A stretch of DNA of 64,000 bases, taken from a virus. Both the position numbers and the translations under genes were made by a program. Numbering within the stretch: the first letter of the stretch is position 1; the number at the start of each line of letters is the position of its first letter. Shown in pieces: positions 6,151 through 13,159 of the stretch. Location: IMG/VR virus record IMGVR_UViG_3300044630_005137, positions 1 through 64,000 of that record, one strand, 5' to 3'. The notes beneath the pieces are model-generated. The model had not been told where the DNA came from. It saw nothing but the letters and a program-made list of their open reading frames with translations, and made no database searches.

Positions 6151-6312
6151 TTACTCCTCAAAAGACTGTTGGCTTGCCCAAAAACGATCCTGTACCGATT
6201 TTTCTTGTATTTTTTTTGCTTCCATAATTGTTGAAATTTCTTGATAAAGTCTATATGAAAGATAGCCGCATACAACTAGAGATAATATAAAAATAATAAT
6301 AAGTGTTTTCAT
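6151..6312 (-). CDS. small single-pass membrane protein, 53 aa, leaderless
   Basis: The N-terminal 20 residues are a clear membrane segment or uncleaved signal anchor (MKTLIIIFILSLVVCGYLSY), followed by a charged helical tail. A Cys at position 15 lies in a lipobox-like context (LVVC), so a lipoprotein is possible. The ATG is six bases past the -10 box at 6319-6324, with no ribosome-binding site. It heads the transcript carrying groES. Confidence 0.7.
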   Translation of the reverse strand: MKTLIIIFILSLVVCGYLSYRLYQEISTIMEAKKIQEKSVQDRFWASQQSFEE

Positions 6313-6318
6313 ATATTA

Positions 6319-6347
6319 ATTATACTACAATTAATACGGATAGTCAA
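6319..6347 (-). promoter_or_regulatory. leaderless promoter of the 6312-5667 operon
   Basis: TTGACT (6342-6347), 17 bp, TATAAT (6319-6324), six bases to the ATG at 6312. The -35 box begins three bases past the stop of the upstream oxygenase gene. Confidence 0.85.
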
Positions 6348-6350
6348 TAG

Positions 6351-7115
6351 TTAGCAGGTTTCTCCGCTAGAAATAGCTCTATCATTTAAATCTTGAAAAC
6401 ATGTACCATAAAGAGTATGTCTTTCTCCATTTTTTACTGGAGTTACACGGTGAGTAAATTCTTTTGTCATTGGTATTGATATTAACATCCCAGGCTGTGG
6501 CTTAATAACATATGCCTTGTAAGCAAATTCAAGCTGGCCATCTTCAAAATCATCATTCAGATAAATAGACCAAGCTGCAGTCATTCCAAAATCATTAAAG
6601 TCTGGATCACCAAGCTCTGCGGCCATGCTCTTTTCCCAATGCCACTGATATGCACCGCTATGATCAGAATCATCTAGAGGCCAAAAAGATTGTAGAGTTG
6701 TATCTTCGTTTAATCTATTTGGAAGCACAACTTTCATTCTATCAAATACTCCTTCAGATTTATAGAATAGCTCTGGGTGGTATCTTGAATCAGTTTCTTC
6801 TGGAAATATTGCACTATTACTTAGATCTATTCCGCGTGTTGGGCATATTGTGCCTTCTGGATGTATTCTGTAATTAACGCCAATAAATTTATTTCTAATA
6901 GAACTAGATCTAGAAGTTAAGTACCAGCCAGTTTTCTCATCACAGAATGGCTTAAGATACTCTAACTCTTCTTTTTCTAAAAAGTTAGGTATATACCATA
7001 GTTCCTTATCAATTATAACTTTTCGGTCTTCTAATGTTTGTTTATTTTTTAAAAAATAATCAATAAACTTAATATCTCTTTCAGATCCAGAGTTGCTTAT
7101 CTCATCAAATTCCAT
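6351..7115 (-). CDS. prolyl 4-hydroxylase-like 2OG-Fe(II) oxygenase
   Basis: A 254-residue double-stranded beta-helix oxygenase. The core is readable from WSIYLNDDFEDGQLEF (about 182-197) through QPGMLISIP to FTHRVTPV and RHTLYG. The distal iron ligand is H222 and the 2-oxoglutarate Arg is R232. The first ligand pair appears as H159-W-E161 rather than the usual HxD; Glu at this position is uncommon and should be checked. Family members hydroxylate prolines in proteins or other substrates. It is the last gene of the operon from 8832 and shares a base with the upstream gene. Confidence 0.75.
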   Translation of the reverse strand: MEFDEISNSGSERDIKFIDYFLKNKQTLEDRKVIIDKELWYIPNFLEKEELEYLKPFCDEKTGWYLTSRSSSIRNKFIGVNYRIHPEGTICPTRGIDLSNSAIFPEETDSRYHPELFYKSEGVFDRMKVVLPNRLNEDTTLQSFWPLDDSDHSGAYQWHWEKSMAAELGDPDFNDFGMTAAWSIYLNDDFEDGQLEFAYKAYVIKPQPGMLISIPMTKEFTHRVTPVKNGERHTLYGTCFQDLNDRAISSGETC

Positions 7116-7417
7116 TATTCTTTTTCCTCCAATGGTATATCTTTTATATTTTCATTAAAATACTCATCTGATAACTCATAAAACCACTTTGTAAGCTGAT
7201 CCAATGTTATCTTTCTTGTTTCTATCTTATCTAAATGGGTGTTGTTAAGATTAACTAAATAGGTTCCGTCATCTTCTTTATTATAAGAAACCATACCAGT
7301 TTCAGTCATAAAAGAATAATCATATGCATCGCCGTTTTTATCGATCCCCTCGGAATTATCTGGAGATCCAAAGATAAAGGTACCGTGGTGCTTGACAGCC
7401 TTTTCTAAATCAAACAT
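7115..7417 (-). CDS. hypothetical protein, 100 aa
   Basis: No family recognised. A soluble acidic protein with an alternating beta-like middle (MVSYNKEDDGTYLVNLNN) and a C-terminal helix. It lies between two oxygenase genes and overlaps both (eight bases and one base), so it may be an accessory or substrate protein of that pair; this is context only. Confidence 0.65.
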   Translation of the reverse strand: MFDLEKAVKHHGTFIFGSPDNSEGIDKNGDAYDYSFMTETGMVSYNKEDDGTYLVNLNNTHLDKIETRKITLDQLTKWFYELSDEYFNENIKDIPLEEKE

Positions 7418-8300
7418 CTTCCTCTGTAATTATCTGGTCAACAACTACTCCAGCTGGAACATTACCAGCTTTAATTGCTGCCTCTTGATTTCTTCTAGCA
7501 TTACACTTAATGTCTGCAGAAGTCAAGCTTTCCATTAGTCCTTCTGGTAATTCTTCTGGGTTGTCTACTCCAGCATATGGATTTTCTAGCAAAGGATGTG
7601 CTACTTTGTCTTTCCACTGCTGCTTTAATTGATACTGATGAATTCTTTCCTTAAAAATTAATCTTTCCCACTCTTGCAGCTGTGCTTCAGAGTACCATGC
7701 ATCTGCATAATCCCAGAATATCACTATGGTATATCTAGTTCCTGCAGTAATCTCGGTAACGCTATGAATATTCTCTACGCCTCCAGGAAATGACACAAAA
7801 GATCCAGTAGGTGGAACAACATCTAGATTATGATCTCTAAACTTTAAAACTCCACCATCATAATCTGGCTGGCTGTTTAAGTATATTCCAGAGTATTGCT
7901 TGTTATCAGCCCAACCCATGTCTTCGCCATCAAGGTCTGTGTTATCTGAGTGATCGTTTGCGTAAGCACCAATCTCCCACTTCTGTGCATGCATACTGTT
8001 AATCTTCATAGGCCTTCCAGCAGCATCAGAACAATACTGAATCATTCTTTGTCTTAGGGTTGCCATGTATTCTTCAGTTATTGAAGTACCATGATCTTTG
8101 GTAAATGGAGAAACGACATGCATACCGTAAGATCCGTAGAAGCAAATAAATCTCCACTCTTCCTCATTTGCGTTAAAGAATTTAATTAATTCTTCACACT
8201 CTTCTTTAGAAAGAAAGTTTTCGTACTGCCAAATCCCAGTTCCCCCTCCTCCTAGGAGTTTTCCTCCGAGTTGACTTGTGGTCTGTGATAATGCTTCCAT
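7410..8300 (-). CDS. prolyl 4-hydroxylase-like 2OG-Fe(II) oxygenase
   Basis: A 296-residue oxygenase with all expected active-site residues: H117-x-D119 (AYANDHSDN), H179 (ENIHSVTEI) and R189 (TRYTIVIFW). The conserved strand DGGVLKF and the turn PPTGSFVSFPGG precede the distal His. This layout is that of P4H-type iron/2-oxoglutarate hydroxylases, which in cyanophages and other aquatic phages are common but of unknown substrate. About 90 residues of extra helical C-terminus follow the core. It is the first large gene after a run of tiny genes in the operon starting at 8832. Confidence 0.85.
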   Translation of the reverse strand: MEALSQTTSQLGGKLLGGGGTGIWQYENFLSKEECEELIKFFNANEEEWRFICFYGSYGMHVVSPFTKDHGTSITEEYMATLRQRMIQYCSDAAGRPMKINSMHAQKWEIGAYANDHSDNTDLDGEDMGWADNKQYSGIYLNSQPDYDGGVLKFRDHNLDVVPPTGSFVSFPGGVENIHSVTEITAGTRYTIVIFWDYADAWYSEAQLQEWERLIFKERIHQYQLKQQWKDKVAHPLLENPYAGVDNPEELPEGLMESLTSADIKCNARRNQEAAIKAGNVPAGVVVDQIITEEDV

Positions 8301-8302
8301 AA

Positions 8303-8479
8303 TTAAACCTTCTTTCTACCAAATTTTTTAGGTGGAACTGCTGGTGTTTCTCTTCTAATTCCATGCTTATTGACATCAATTTTCATTGGTGGTCTTTTTT
8401 CTTGTATACCAGATTTAAATTTACCCTGAGAAGGATTCTTTTTTGTTGCCTCTCCAGAGTTTACAACATTTTCTGACAC
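8303..8479 (-). CDS. small basic protein, 58 aa, GTG start
   Basis: A Lys/Pro-rich peptide (ending PKKFGRKKV). It begins with GTG that overlaps the upstream stop as TAGTG, behind AAGGGAG. High basic charge and lack of hydrophobic core suggest a disordered nucleic-acid or protein binding tail. Function unknown. Confidence 0.6.
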   Translation of the reverse strand: MSENVVNSGEATKKNPSQGKFKSGIQEKRPPMKIDVNKHGIRRETPAVPPKKFGRKKV

Positions 8480-8586
8480 TATGCTCCCTTAATTTGTGAG
8501 ATGGTCACAACATTGTTACTAGCTGGTGATGGAGCTGATTCATTTTGAATCTGCTCATCTTTTCCACATGAACAATCTTTACACAT
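8479..8586 (-). CDS. tiny Cys-rich protein, 35 aa
   Basis: It starts MCKDCSCGKDEQ, with three Cys in the first seven residues, then a low-complexity Ser/Asn/Pro stretch. The start overlaps the previous stop as TAATG and its own stop overlaps the next GTG, so it is embedded in a coupled chain. It may bind a metal ion; function unknown. Confidence 0.55.
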   Translation of the reverse strand: MCKDCSCGKDEQIQNESAPSPASNNVVTISQIKGA

Positions 8587-8678
8587 TATTGATTCCTCTG
8601 ATCTGATACATCCTGGATACTAACTTCTTTAACTCCAGTCTCGCTGCCTACGCTTTCGCAACCGCATTCAAAGCACAT
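8586..8678 (-). CDS. tiny Cys-rich protein, 30 aa
   Basis: It starts MCFECGCES, strikingly like the N-terminus of the next gene (MCKDCSCGK), suggesting a duplicated C-x2-C-x-C metal-binding peptide. It lies one base past the stop of the upstream gene and overlaps the downstream ATG. It is only 30 residues, so translation is supported by context rather than length. Confidence 0.5.
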   Translation of the reverse strand: MCFECGCESVGSETGVKEVSIQDVSDQRNQ

Positions 8679-8679
8679 A

Positions 8680-8832
8680 TTACTTAGGACCTTGAGCCTG
8701 CGCTTGGTTTGAAACGTCTGTTGATGGGAATGCTGCCTTTGGATCAGCTGCGTACTGCTCGTTGTTTCCCCATACTGTTGAATCGTTTACCTTTGGTGAT
8801 GTAAATCCGTTTAAATCTTTTCCGTCTGACAT
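8680..8832 (-). CDS. small hypothetical protein, 50 aa
   Basis: A hydrophilic Asn/Asp/Ser/Ala-rich peptide (MSDGKDLNGFTSPKVNDSTV...) with no Cys and no hydrophobic core, probably disordered. It heads the operon that ends with the two prolyl-hydroxylase-like oxygenases. It has a good AGGAG ribosome-binding site and a structured leader (8859-8882). Confidence 0.6.
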   Translation of the reverse strand: MSDGKDLNGFTSPKVNDSTVWGNNEQYAADPKAAFPSTDVSNQAQAQGPK

Positions 8833-8858
8833 TTTATTACTCCTATAGGTTATTTATT

Positions 8859-8882
8859 TAAGCGGGACTAGTATTCCGCTTA
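8859..8882 (-). promoter_or_regulatory. hairpin in the leader of the 8832-6351 operon
   Basis: TAAGCGG pairs with CCGCTTA over 7 bp around a 10-base loop. It lies between the -10 box at 8890 and the ribosome-binding site, close to the predicted RNA 5' end. A 5' stem can stabilise mRNA or act as a protein-binding site. Confidence 0.5.
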
Positions 8883-8889
8883 TAGGACT

Positions 8890-8895
8890 ATTATA
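8890..8895 (-). promoter_or_regulatory. extended -10 promoter of the 8832-6351 operon
   Basis: The minus strand carries AAATGCTATAAT, identical over 12 bases to the -10 region of the promoter at 2056-2084. No good -35 box is present at 16-18 bp, so recognition may rely on the TGC extension. Confidence 0.6.
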
Positions 8896-8907
8896 GCATT
8901 TAGTTGA

Positions 8908-9030
8908 TTAGGACTTGTATTGCTTATGCCAGCAATCATCGCATATATCTATGATTGGGCCTTCTTGTTTTCCAGAAAGCCTTGTTGCCTTATTATTACA
9001 GTCTTTTATTTCGCAAAATCCACTAAACAC
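8908..9030 (-). CDS. small zinc-ribbon-like protein, 40 aa, GTG start
   Basis: Cys at 6 and 11 and a CDDC knuckle near residue 33 form a four-Cys set typical of a tiny zinc ribbon. It starts with GTG overlapping the upstream stop (TAGTG) behind AAGGGA. Its 3' end overlaps the spacer region of the promoter at 8890. Confidence 0.55.
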   Translation of the reverse strand: MFSGFCEIKDCNNKATRLSGKQEGPIIDICDDCWHKQYKS

Positions 9031-9170
9031 TACTTAGATCCCTTTGCCTTCTGCCCTCTGTAGCCAGTTTTTTTAATATTCATTGATCCAGGCTTTTTTT
9101 CACCAGGTGAATATGTAGCAGCTTGCCTTTGAGCAAGAGCTCTCTGCATTTTATCTAAATGCTTTCCCAT
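9030..9170 (-). CDS. small basic protein, 46 aa
   Basis: Lys/Gln/Arg-rich ([20 protein letters not shown]...), ending in a Gly/Lys tail. The start overlaps the stop of the DUF2061-like gene. Basic and probably flexible; function unknown. Confidence 0.55.
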   Translation of the reverse strand: MGKHLDKMQRALAQRQAATYSPGEKKPGSMNIKKTGYRGQKAKGSK

Positions 9171-9388
9171 TAATTAATCTTCCCACCAAATTTTGACCAT
9201 GCTCTTTCATGTAGAAAAAACCCTATCATTTCGCATGCAGTGTAAATAATTGCAAATGCCCCAGCATACTCCCAATGAGCTTCGCCAGTAATAGCCATTT
9301 CAAAGAAGTAAACTAATGTGCCAACAAATCCAATATGAACTGCTGGCCAAGTAATTGATTTATAAAAACTTCTTTTCTTTGATTCCAT
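9170..9388 (-). CDS. DUF2061-like membrane protein, 72 aa
   Basis: [13 protein letters not shown] at residues 6-18, two hydrophobic segments (about 18-32 and 41-57) and the ending [12 protein letters not shown] match the DUF2061 family of small two-pass membrane proteins (start RS-x-K-x2-TW, end HERxW). The family's role is unknown. It overlaps both neighbours by one base. Confidence 0.75.
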   Translation of the reverse strand: MESKKRSFYKSITWPAVHIGFVGTLVYFFEMAITGEAHWEYAGAFAIIYTACEMIGFFLHERAWSKFGGKIN

Positions 9389-9594
9389 TATTTTGTTTTC
9401 TTAGCCGAAGTTTTTTTAGCCGAAGTTTTCTTGGCTGGTGCCTTCTTGGCTGGTGCCTTCTTGGCTGGTGCCTTCTTGGCTGGTGCCTTCTTGGCTGGTG
9501 CCTTCTTGGCCGAAGTCTTAATTTCTTCTAGCATGGCTTCAACCTGAGATTCAACTGAATTGAATCCTAACCAATTTTTTAAATTCTTTAACAT
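9388..9594 (-). CDS. histone H1-like Lys/Ala/Pro repeat protein, 68 aa
   Basis: A 26-residue helical head is followed by a tail of pentapeptide repeats KKAPA (five identical copies) and KKTSA. This is the layout of bacterial histone H1-like tails and actinobacterial HU extensions that bind and condense DNA. It could compact phage or host DNA. The five central repeats are identical at the DNA level (9431-9505), so copy number probably varies by slippage. Confidence 0.75.
   Translation of the reverse strand: MLKNLKNWLGFNSVESQVEAMLEEIKTSAKKAPAKKAPAKKAPAKKAPAKKAPAKKTSAKKTSAKKTK
9431..9505 (-). repeat. five identical 15-bp tandem repeats
   Basis: Five perfect copies of TTGGCTGGTGCCTTC (plus-strand sense) encode the KKAPA repeats of the histone-like protein. 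Diverged units flank them on both sides. Confidence 0.9.
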
Positions 9595-9740
9595 GATTCC
9601 TCTTTTTCTTTTAATTTTCTTACCACTAATCCCAAAACGTCTTTGGGTCTCCAGTCTGGTGGAAATTCTAAATTTTCCATTTCAATTATTAGATCTCTTA
9701 AAATCTTTTTTTTAATTACGTGAAAATGATCCCATTCCAT
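9588..9740 (-). CDS. small hypothetical protein, 50 aa
   Basis: A helical, charged protein (MEWDHFHVIKKKILRDLIIE...). A TAAAAT -10-like box lies six bases before the ATG, suggesting a leaderless start, but no -35 is visible. Its end overlaps the histone-like gene by seven bases. Confidence 0.6.
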   Translation of the reverse strand: MEWDHFHVIKKKILRDLIIEMENLEFPPDWRPKDVLGLVVRKLKEKEESC

Positions 9741-9763
9741 ATATATATTTTATCATAATAGTA

Positions 9764-9793
9764 AATATGGGGCAGGTTACCCTGCCCCATATT
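9764..9793 (-). terminator. 13-bp perfect hairpin after the exported coiled-coil gene
   Basis: AATATGGGGCAGG pairs perfectly with CCTGCCCCATATT around the loop TTAC. It lies eight bases past the stop of the gene at 9801-11237. The following T-tract on the minus strand is poor (TACTATTATG), so it may terminate inefficiently or protect the upstream mRNA 3' end. Confidence 0.7.
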
Positions 9794-9800
9794 AAACTAA

Positions 9801-11237
9801 TTACTTAAGCAAGGTAACCTTAGCTTTTGGATTCTTCTTGTTCCACTGAGTGGCCAACTTGTTAAATGCAGCCTTCATAGACTTAATTGCTGCAGCATTA
9901 TCTGCAGTCAACTTAGCAATCTGTGCATCCTTAGCGAGTAGAGCAGCATCTGATGCAGTCTTTGCATCTGCAAGTGACTTTGCACCCGCTACCTTCTCTG
10001 TTGCTACAGCATCTGCAACTGCCTTATCTGAAGCAGCCTTTGCATCTGCAAGTGCCTTATCTGATGTAGCCTTTAGATCAGCAAGTGCCTTGGCATGTGA
10101 AGCCTTTAGTTCTGCAAGTTCTGCAGTAAGTGTTGCAAGTGAAGCATTCGCTGCTTCCAAGTCCAACTTGAACTGTGCAATAATCTTATCTGCAGCAACG
10201 CCTGCATCTGCGAGTGCCTTTAGAGCGCTTGCTTCTGCCTTCTTTGCATCAGTTGCTTCTGCGGTAGCCTTTAGTAGCTCAGCATTAGCCTTTGCTAGGC
10301 TTTCTGCTAGAGCTGACTTAGCCTTAACTTCTGCTTCAAGCTGAGCTTTTGTTGAAGCGTGTGCTGCTCTTTCTGCAACGAGTGCTGCTTTTTCAGCAGC
10401 AAGCTCTGATACTAGATCACGAACTGAAATCTCTGCGAATGGAGCAAGTGTTGGAGCAGTCAAACCAACTACTGCTGCTGCAACTGCATCTGTTGATGTT
10501 GTTGGAGCAAATGTAATTAGTGAGCGTGTTCCTGTTGTTGGAAGAGTAGCCTTAAAGGTTGCTGTTCCAAAATCTGTTAGTGTAGCACCAGTTGTTACTG
10601 TTGCTGTATCCATAACTGCTGTTGAAGCAAATACAGTTGCTGTAATTGACTTACCAGATACCTTGTTGCCAAATGCATCTGTTGCAGTTACAACGATGTC
10701 TTGCTTTGTACCAGCAGCACCTGTTGTAGGTGCAGAAACTGATAGATTATTGATTAGACCAGCAGTACCCTGTACATAGTATGTTACCGTTACTGGACCA
10801 TTTGTAACTACAACTGTTCCAATTGCTGTTGTCTTTGTGTATACATAGAATGTTGCTGTTGTTCCTGTACCAGTTGCAACTGTCAAAGATGATGATCCTG
10901 ATGTTGCTCCTACTGGTGCAGCAGTTGAGTGTAGTGCAGATACGATTGTTGCATTTGTTGAAGTTGCAGTAACTGATGTTCCTGCTACTACTGTTGCTAC
11001 GATCTGAACAACGTCTGTATTGTCAACAGTGTTGTCTGCAGGTACTGGACGTACGATTGCAGTCGTTAGCGCTGTTCCAGCAGTTGCTGGCGTGTCATAT
11101 CCTGCGCCACCTGTTTTTGCGGCATTCCATGTGGATGCTACAACTGACATGGTGTTAGCACTTGCAGGTGTTGCTACCATTGTGCCCAAAGTCATGGCTG
11201 CAACCATGGCTAGAGCGATTTTCTTAAATGAGTTCAT
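9801..11237 (-). CDS. exported protein with beta-rich N-terminus and Ala-rich coiled coil, 478 aa
   Basis: A Sec signal peptide is clear (MNSFKKIALAMVAAMTLG..., cleavage after ATPASA at about residue 27). Residues 28-270 are Thr/Val/Ala-rich and beta-like, with a segment resembling an invasin/Ig-like fold. Residues 272-459 form a long Ala/Lys/Glu coiled coil, and the end (NKLATQWNKKNPKAKVTLLK) is basic. I believe this tail resembles C-termini of exported proteins of freshwater actinobacteria, which would suggest host origin, but this is from memory. An AAGGAG ribosome-binding site and a strong downstream hairpin mark high expression. It is too large and too exported to be a virion assembly factor. 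Confidence 0.75.
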   Translation of the reverse strand: MNSFKKIALAMVAAMTLGTMVATPASANTMSVVASTWNAAKTGGAGYDTPATAGTALTTAIVRPVPADNTVDNTDVVQIVATVVAGTSVTATSTNATIVSALHSTAAPVGATSGSSSLTVATGTGTTATFYVYTKTTAIGTVVVTNGPVTVTYYVQGTAGLINNLSVSAPTTGAAGTKQDIVVTATDAFGNKVSGKSITATVFASTAVMDTATVTTGATLTDFGTATFKATLPTTGTRSLITFAPTTSTDAVAAAVVGLTAPTLAPFAEISVRDLVSELAAEKAALVAERAAHASTKAQLEAEVKAKSALAESLAKANAELLKATAEATDAKKAEASALKALADAGVAADKIIAQFKLDLEAANASLATLTAELAELKASHAKALADLKATSDKALADAKAASDKAVADAVATEKVAGAKSLADAKTASDAALLAKDAQIAKLTADNAAAIKSMKAAFNKLATQWNKKNPKAKVTLLK

Positions 11238-11285
11238 TTAATTTATTCTCCTTATTTCCTCTGTCATCTTTGCGATTACAGAAAT

Positions 11286-11480
11286 TTAGTGTAGTGCATT
11301 TACTTTTACATGGAAAGAGCAGGGATCTCCTCCTTCTTCCCATTCTTGCATTTCTTCATCTGTTAAAGGCGGACCATCGTGTGTATCGCAAAATACATCA
11401 GATACCCAGCCTTTATCGTAACCATTTTTGAGCCATATCTCAAACTCTAAATGATTTGAATCTATGTTTTCTAGATCCAT
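11286..11480 (-). CDS. small hypothetical protein, 64 aa
   Basis: An acidic protein with DVFCDTHDGPPLTDEEMQEW in the middle and two Cys. I have seen this kind of short acidic THDG-PP-L-T-D-EE protein in actinobacteriophages without a function. It overlaps the end of the thioredoxin gene by 10 bases. Confidence 0.65.
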   Translation of the reverse strand: MDLENIDSNHLEFEIWLKNGYDKGWVSDVFCDTHDGPPLTDEEMQEWEEGGDPCSFHVKVNALH

Positions 11481-11773
11481 TCTGAAAGTTCTTCTAGCAT
11501 TACATGCTTAGGTTTTGCTCCAGTAATAGTCTTTACTGGTTTCCCCGACTTAAATAGTACCATATAAGGGATAGAAGTTACAGAGTATTCTGCTGATTTT
11601 ACAGGATTTTCATCAACATTTATCTTTCCTACCCAGAGCCCGCACTCATTTGATATCTCATCTAATATTGGAGACACCTTTAAGCATGGTCCGCACCATG
11701 GAGCCCAGAAATCAATAAGGACTAGATTGTGAGAATCTAGTACTCTATCAAAGCTTTCATCTGTAACTATCAA
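11471..11773 (-). CDS. thioredoxin
   Basis: A 100-residue thioredoxin with the active-site WCGPC (C27, C30), the preceding FWAP and the cis-proline P69 in SIPYMV. It starts at TTG 11773 behind an AAAGGAG ribosome-binding site. It reduces disulfides, for example for ribonucleotide reductase or as a polymerase processivity factor in T7-like phages. Here it sits near exported proteins and a GPx-like gene, which leans to redox control; no reductase is in the window. Confidence 0.9.
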   Translation of the reverse strand: MIVTDESFDRVLDSHNLVLIDFWAPWCGPCLKVSPILDEISNECGLWVGKINVDENPVKSAEYSVTSIPYMVLFKSGKPVKTITGAKPKHVMLEELSEWI

Positions 11774-11774
11774 T

Positions 11775-11984
11775 CTATTCTCCTTTTAGTTCGTCCGCTG
11801 CATTATTAAACTTATTCATAAATGTTTGAATAACCCAGAGTGCTGTCTCACCAGCATTTGTAGACATCGCTTTTGAAGCCTCTTCTGTTCTATCTTCAAT
11901 GGCAAGGGCGTTGTACCATTTCTGGTACAACTCCTCACCAATTTCCTTGATTATTTCTTCAAGGATAGTTAACTTGCTATCCAT
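11775..11984 (-). CDS. small acidic helical protein, 69 aa
   Basis: All-helical and acidic (MDSKLTILEEIIKEIGEELY...). No family recognised. It overlaps the end of the subtilase gene by eight bases and is followed by thioredoxin after one base, so it is co-transcribed with both. Confidence 0.6.
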   Translation of the reverse strand: MDSKLTILEEIIKEIGEELYQKWYNALAIEDRTEEASKAMSTNAGETALWVIQTFMNKFNNAADELKGE

Positions 11985-12939
11985 TGATTACTTTACTCAA
12001 CTTAAACAGATAAACATTTTGTCCATAAGAGTTTTCTACTGGATCAGAAGCAGTCTTCATTAATGAAATTAGCTGTGCTGATGTTAGTGTAGGCTTTGTA
12101 GTCTTAAGGTGTACGTACTTTGCAGCAATTACCTGAACGGAAACAGATGTTCCATAAGAATACCCGTTAACATTTCCAGGATAAATAGTTGGCTGCTGGA
12201 TTTCACCCCATAGATCTACAAGGTTTACATCATAGTTACTTGTTAAAGAAACTTGAGGCTTATCTAGATTTAGAGTTTCAACTCCACCAACTGCAATTGA
12301 CTGGCTAATACATGCTGGCCACTCAATCTTGCCCTTCATACTTGGATTTCCAGCACTATTTCCAGAAGGGAAAAATACTGGTACACCAGAGTTATTTAAA
12401 TTAGAAACTACTGTATCAACTGCTGTTGGTAAACAATAAGCAGATGTTGCGCTGCGCTTAATAACTGGAGCATTAGTAGCATGAGATGATGCAACTGCTA
12501 CAATATTGTACTTAGCCTTGTTGTTATTAACCCATGTTAAAGCATTTACAAGGGTGTTTAAACCGTAAGTTTGCTGTCCGCCCTTTGTTGTATTGCCAAC
12601 AATTCTAATAAATACAATATTAATATTTGGATTAGCAGCAATTGCTGCGGAAGCCATTTGTGTTCCATGATTAAAGTTGTTTGTTGATAACATACTAATT
12701 GGAAGAACTGATGCTCCTGCGCCCTCCATAAATTTAGTTTTATTTGGACATGATGGCCAATCTAAAATGCATACCTCAGCAACTAGTCTTGACTTAATTG
12801 ATGGGATTGATGTGTCTAGCGCTGTGTCTAAAATAGCCAATGTTGGGACAACTGTTTTTGGCTTTAGATTTGCCTGTGCAGGCATTGTGGTAATAGCGAG
12901 TGTGCTGGCGATAATTGCCATAGTTATTAGTTTTTTCAT
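11977..12939 (-). CDS. exported subtilisin-like serine protease (S8)
   Basis: A 320-residue subtilase with a Sec signal peptide (MKKLITMAIIASTLAITTMPAQA). The catalytic triad reads D38 (AILDTALD), H91 (NHGTQMA) and S265 (GYSYGTSVS), with the oxyanion Asn at 194 (PSGNSAG). The start at 12939 is fixed by a leaderless promoter seven bases upstream and by the signal peptide; the frame is open 49 codons further but those would precede the promoter. The chain is close to a bare S8 catalytic domain, without an obvious inhibitory propeptide. It would act outside the membrane on host envelope or competitor proteins. Confidence 0.88.
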   Translation of the reverse strand: MKKLITMAIIASTLAITTMPAQANLKPKTVVPTLAILDTALDTSIPSIKSRLVAEVCILDWPSCPNKTKFMEGAGASVLPISMLSTNNFNHGTQMASAAIAANPNINIVFIRIVGNTTKGGQQTYGLNTLVNALTWVNNNKAKYNIVAVASSHATNAPVIKRSATSAYCLPTAVDTVVSNLNNSGVPVFFPSGNSAGNPSMKGKIEWPACISQSIAVGGVETLNLDKPQVSLTSNYDVNLVDLWGEIQQPTIYPGNVNGYSYGTSVSVQVIAAKYVHLKTTKPTLTSAQLISLMKTASDPVENSYGQNVYLFKLSKVING

Positions 12940-12946
12940 AAAGCTA

Positions 12947-12975
12947 ATTCTACTAAATGCAGCGATGGTTGTCAA
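12947..12975 (-). promoter_or_regulatory. leaderless promoter of the subtilase operon
   Basis: TTGACA (12970-12975), 17 bp, TAGAAT (12947-12952), seven bases to the ATG at 12939. The -35 box lies five bases past the stop of the upstream gene. It decides the start of the subtilase. Confidence 0.85.
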
Positions 12976-12979
12976 TAGA

Positions 12980-13159
12980 TTATGAATTTTGTGTTGGGTT
13001 CTTGCGTGGATACCATTTACCAGAATCCATATTTCTTGATTCTGCCGCCTGTTGCTGAGTATTAATAATGTTGCCCATAATCTCATGCATTATATCTAAT
13101 TCAATTCTAAGCTTATATAGCTCAAGCTCTAGCATATCAATTCTTCTTTGTGATCTCAT
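12980..13159 (-). CDS. small coiled-coil protein, 59 aa
   Basis: The first 40 residues are a regular heptad-like helix (MRSQRRIDMLELELYKLRIE...), followed by a polar tail. The start overlaps the upstream stop as TAATG. Probably a small oligomeric protein; function unknown. Confidence 0.65.
   Translation of the reverse strand: MRSQRRIDMLELELYKLRIELDIMHEIMGNIINTQQQAAESRNMDSGKWYPRKNPTQNS

Noticed and set aside
9764-9793. Attachment site or phage-integration repeat
   Set aside because: It is a perfect hairpin just after a stop codon; there is no integrase and no second copy.
9850-10344. 164-residue Ala/Ser-rich frame on the plus strand
   Set aside because: It mirrors the Ala/Lys coiled coil of the exported protein on the minus strand; composition is an antisense artefact.
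12940-13086. 49-residue N-terminal extension of the subtilase
   Set aside because: It would precede the signal peptide and contain the TTGACA/TAGAAT promoter, and overlap the upstream gene.
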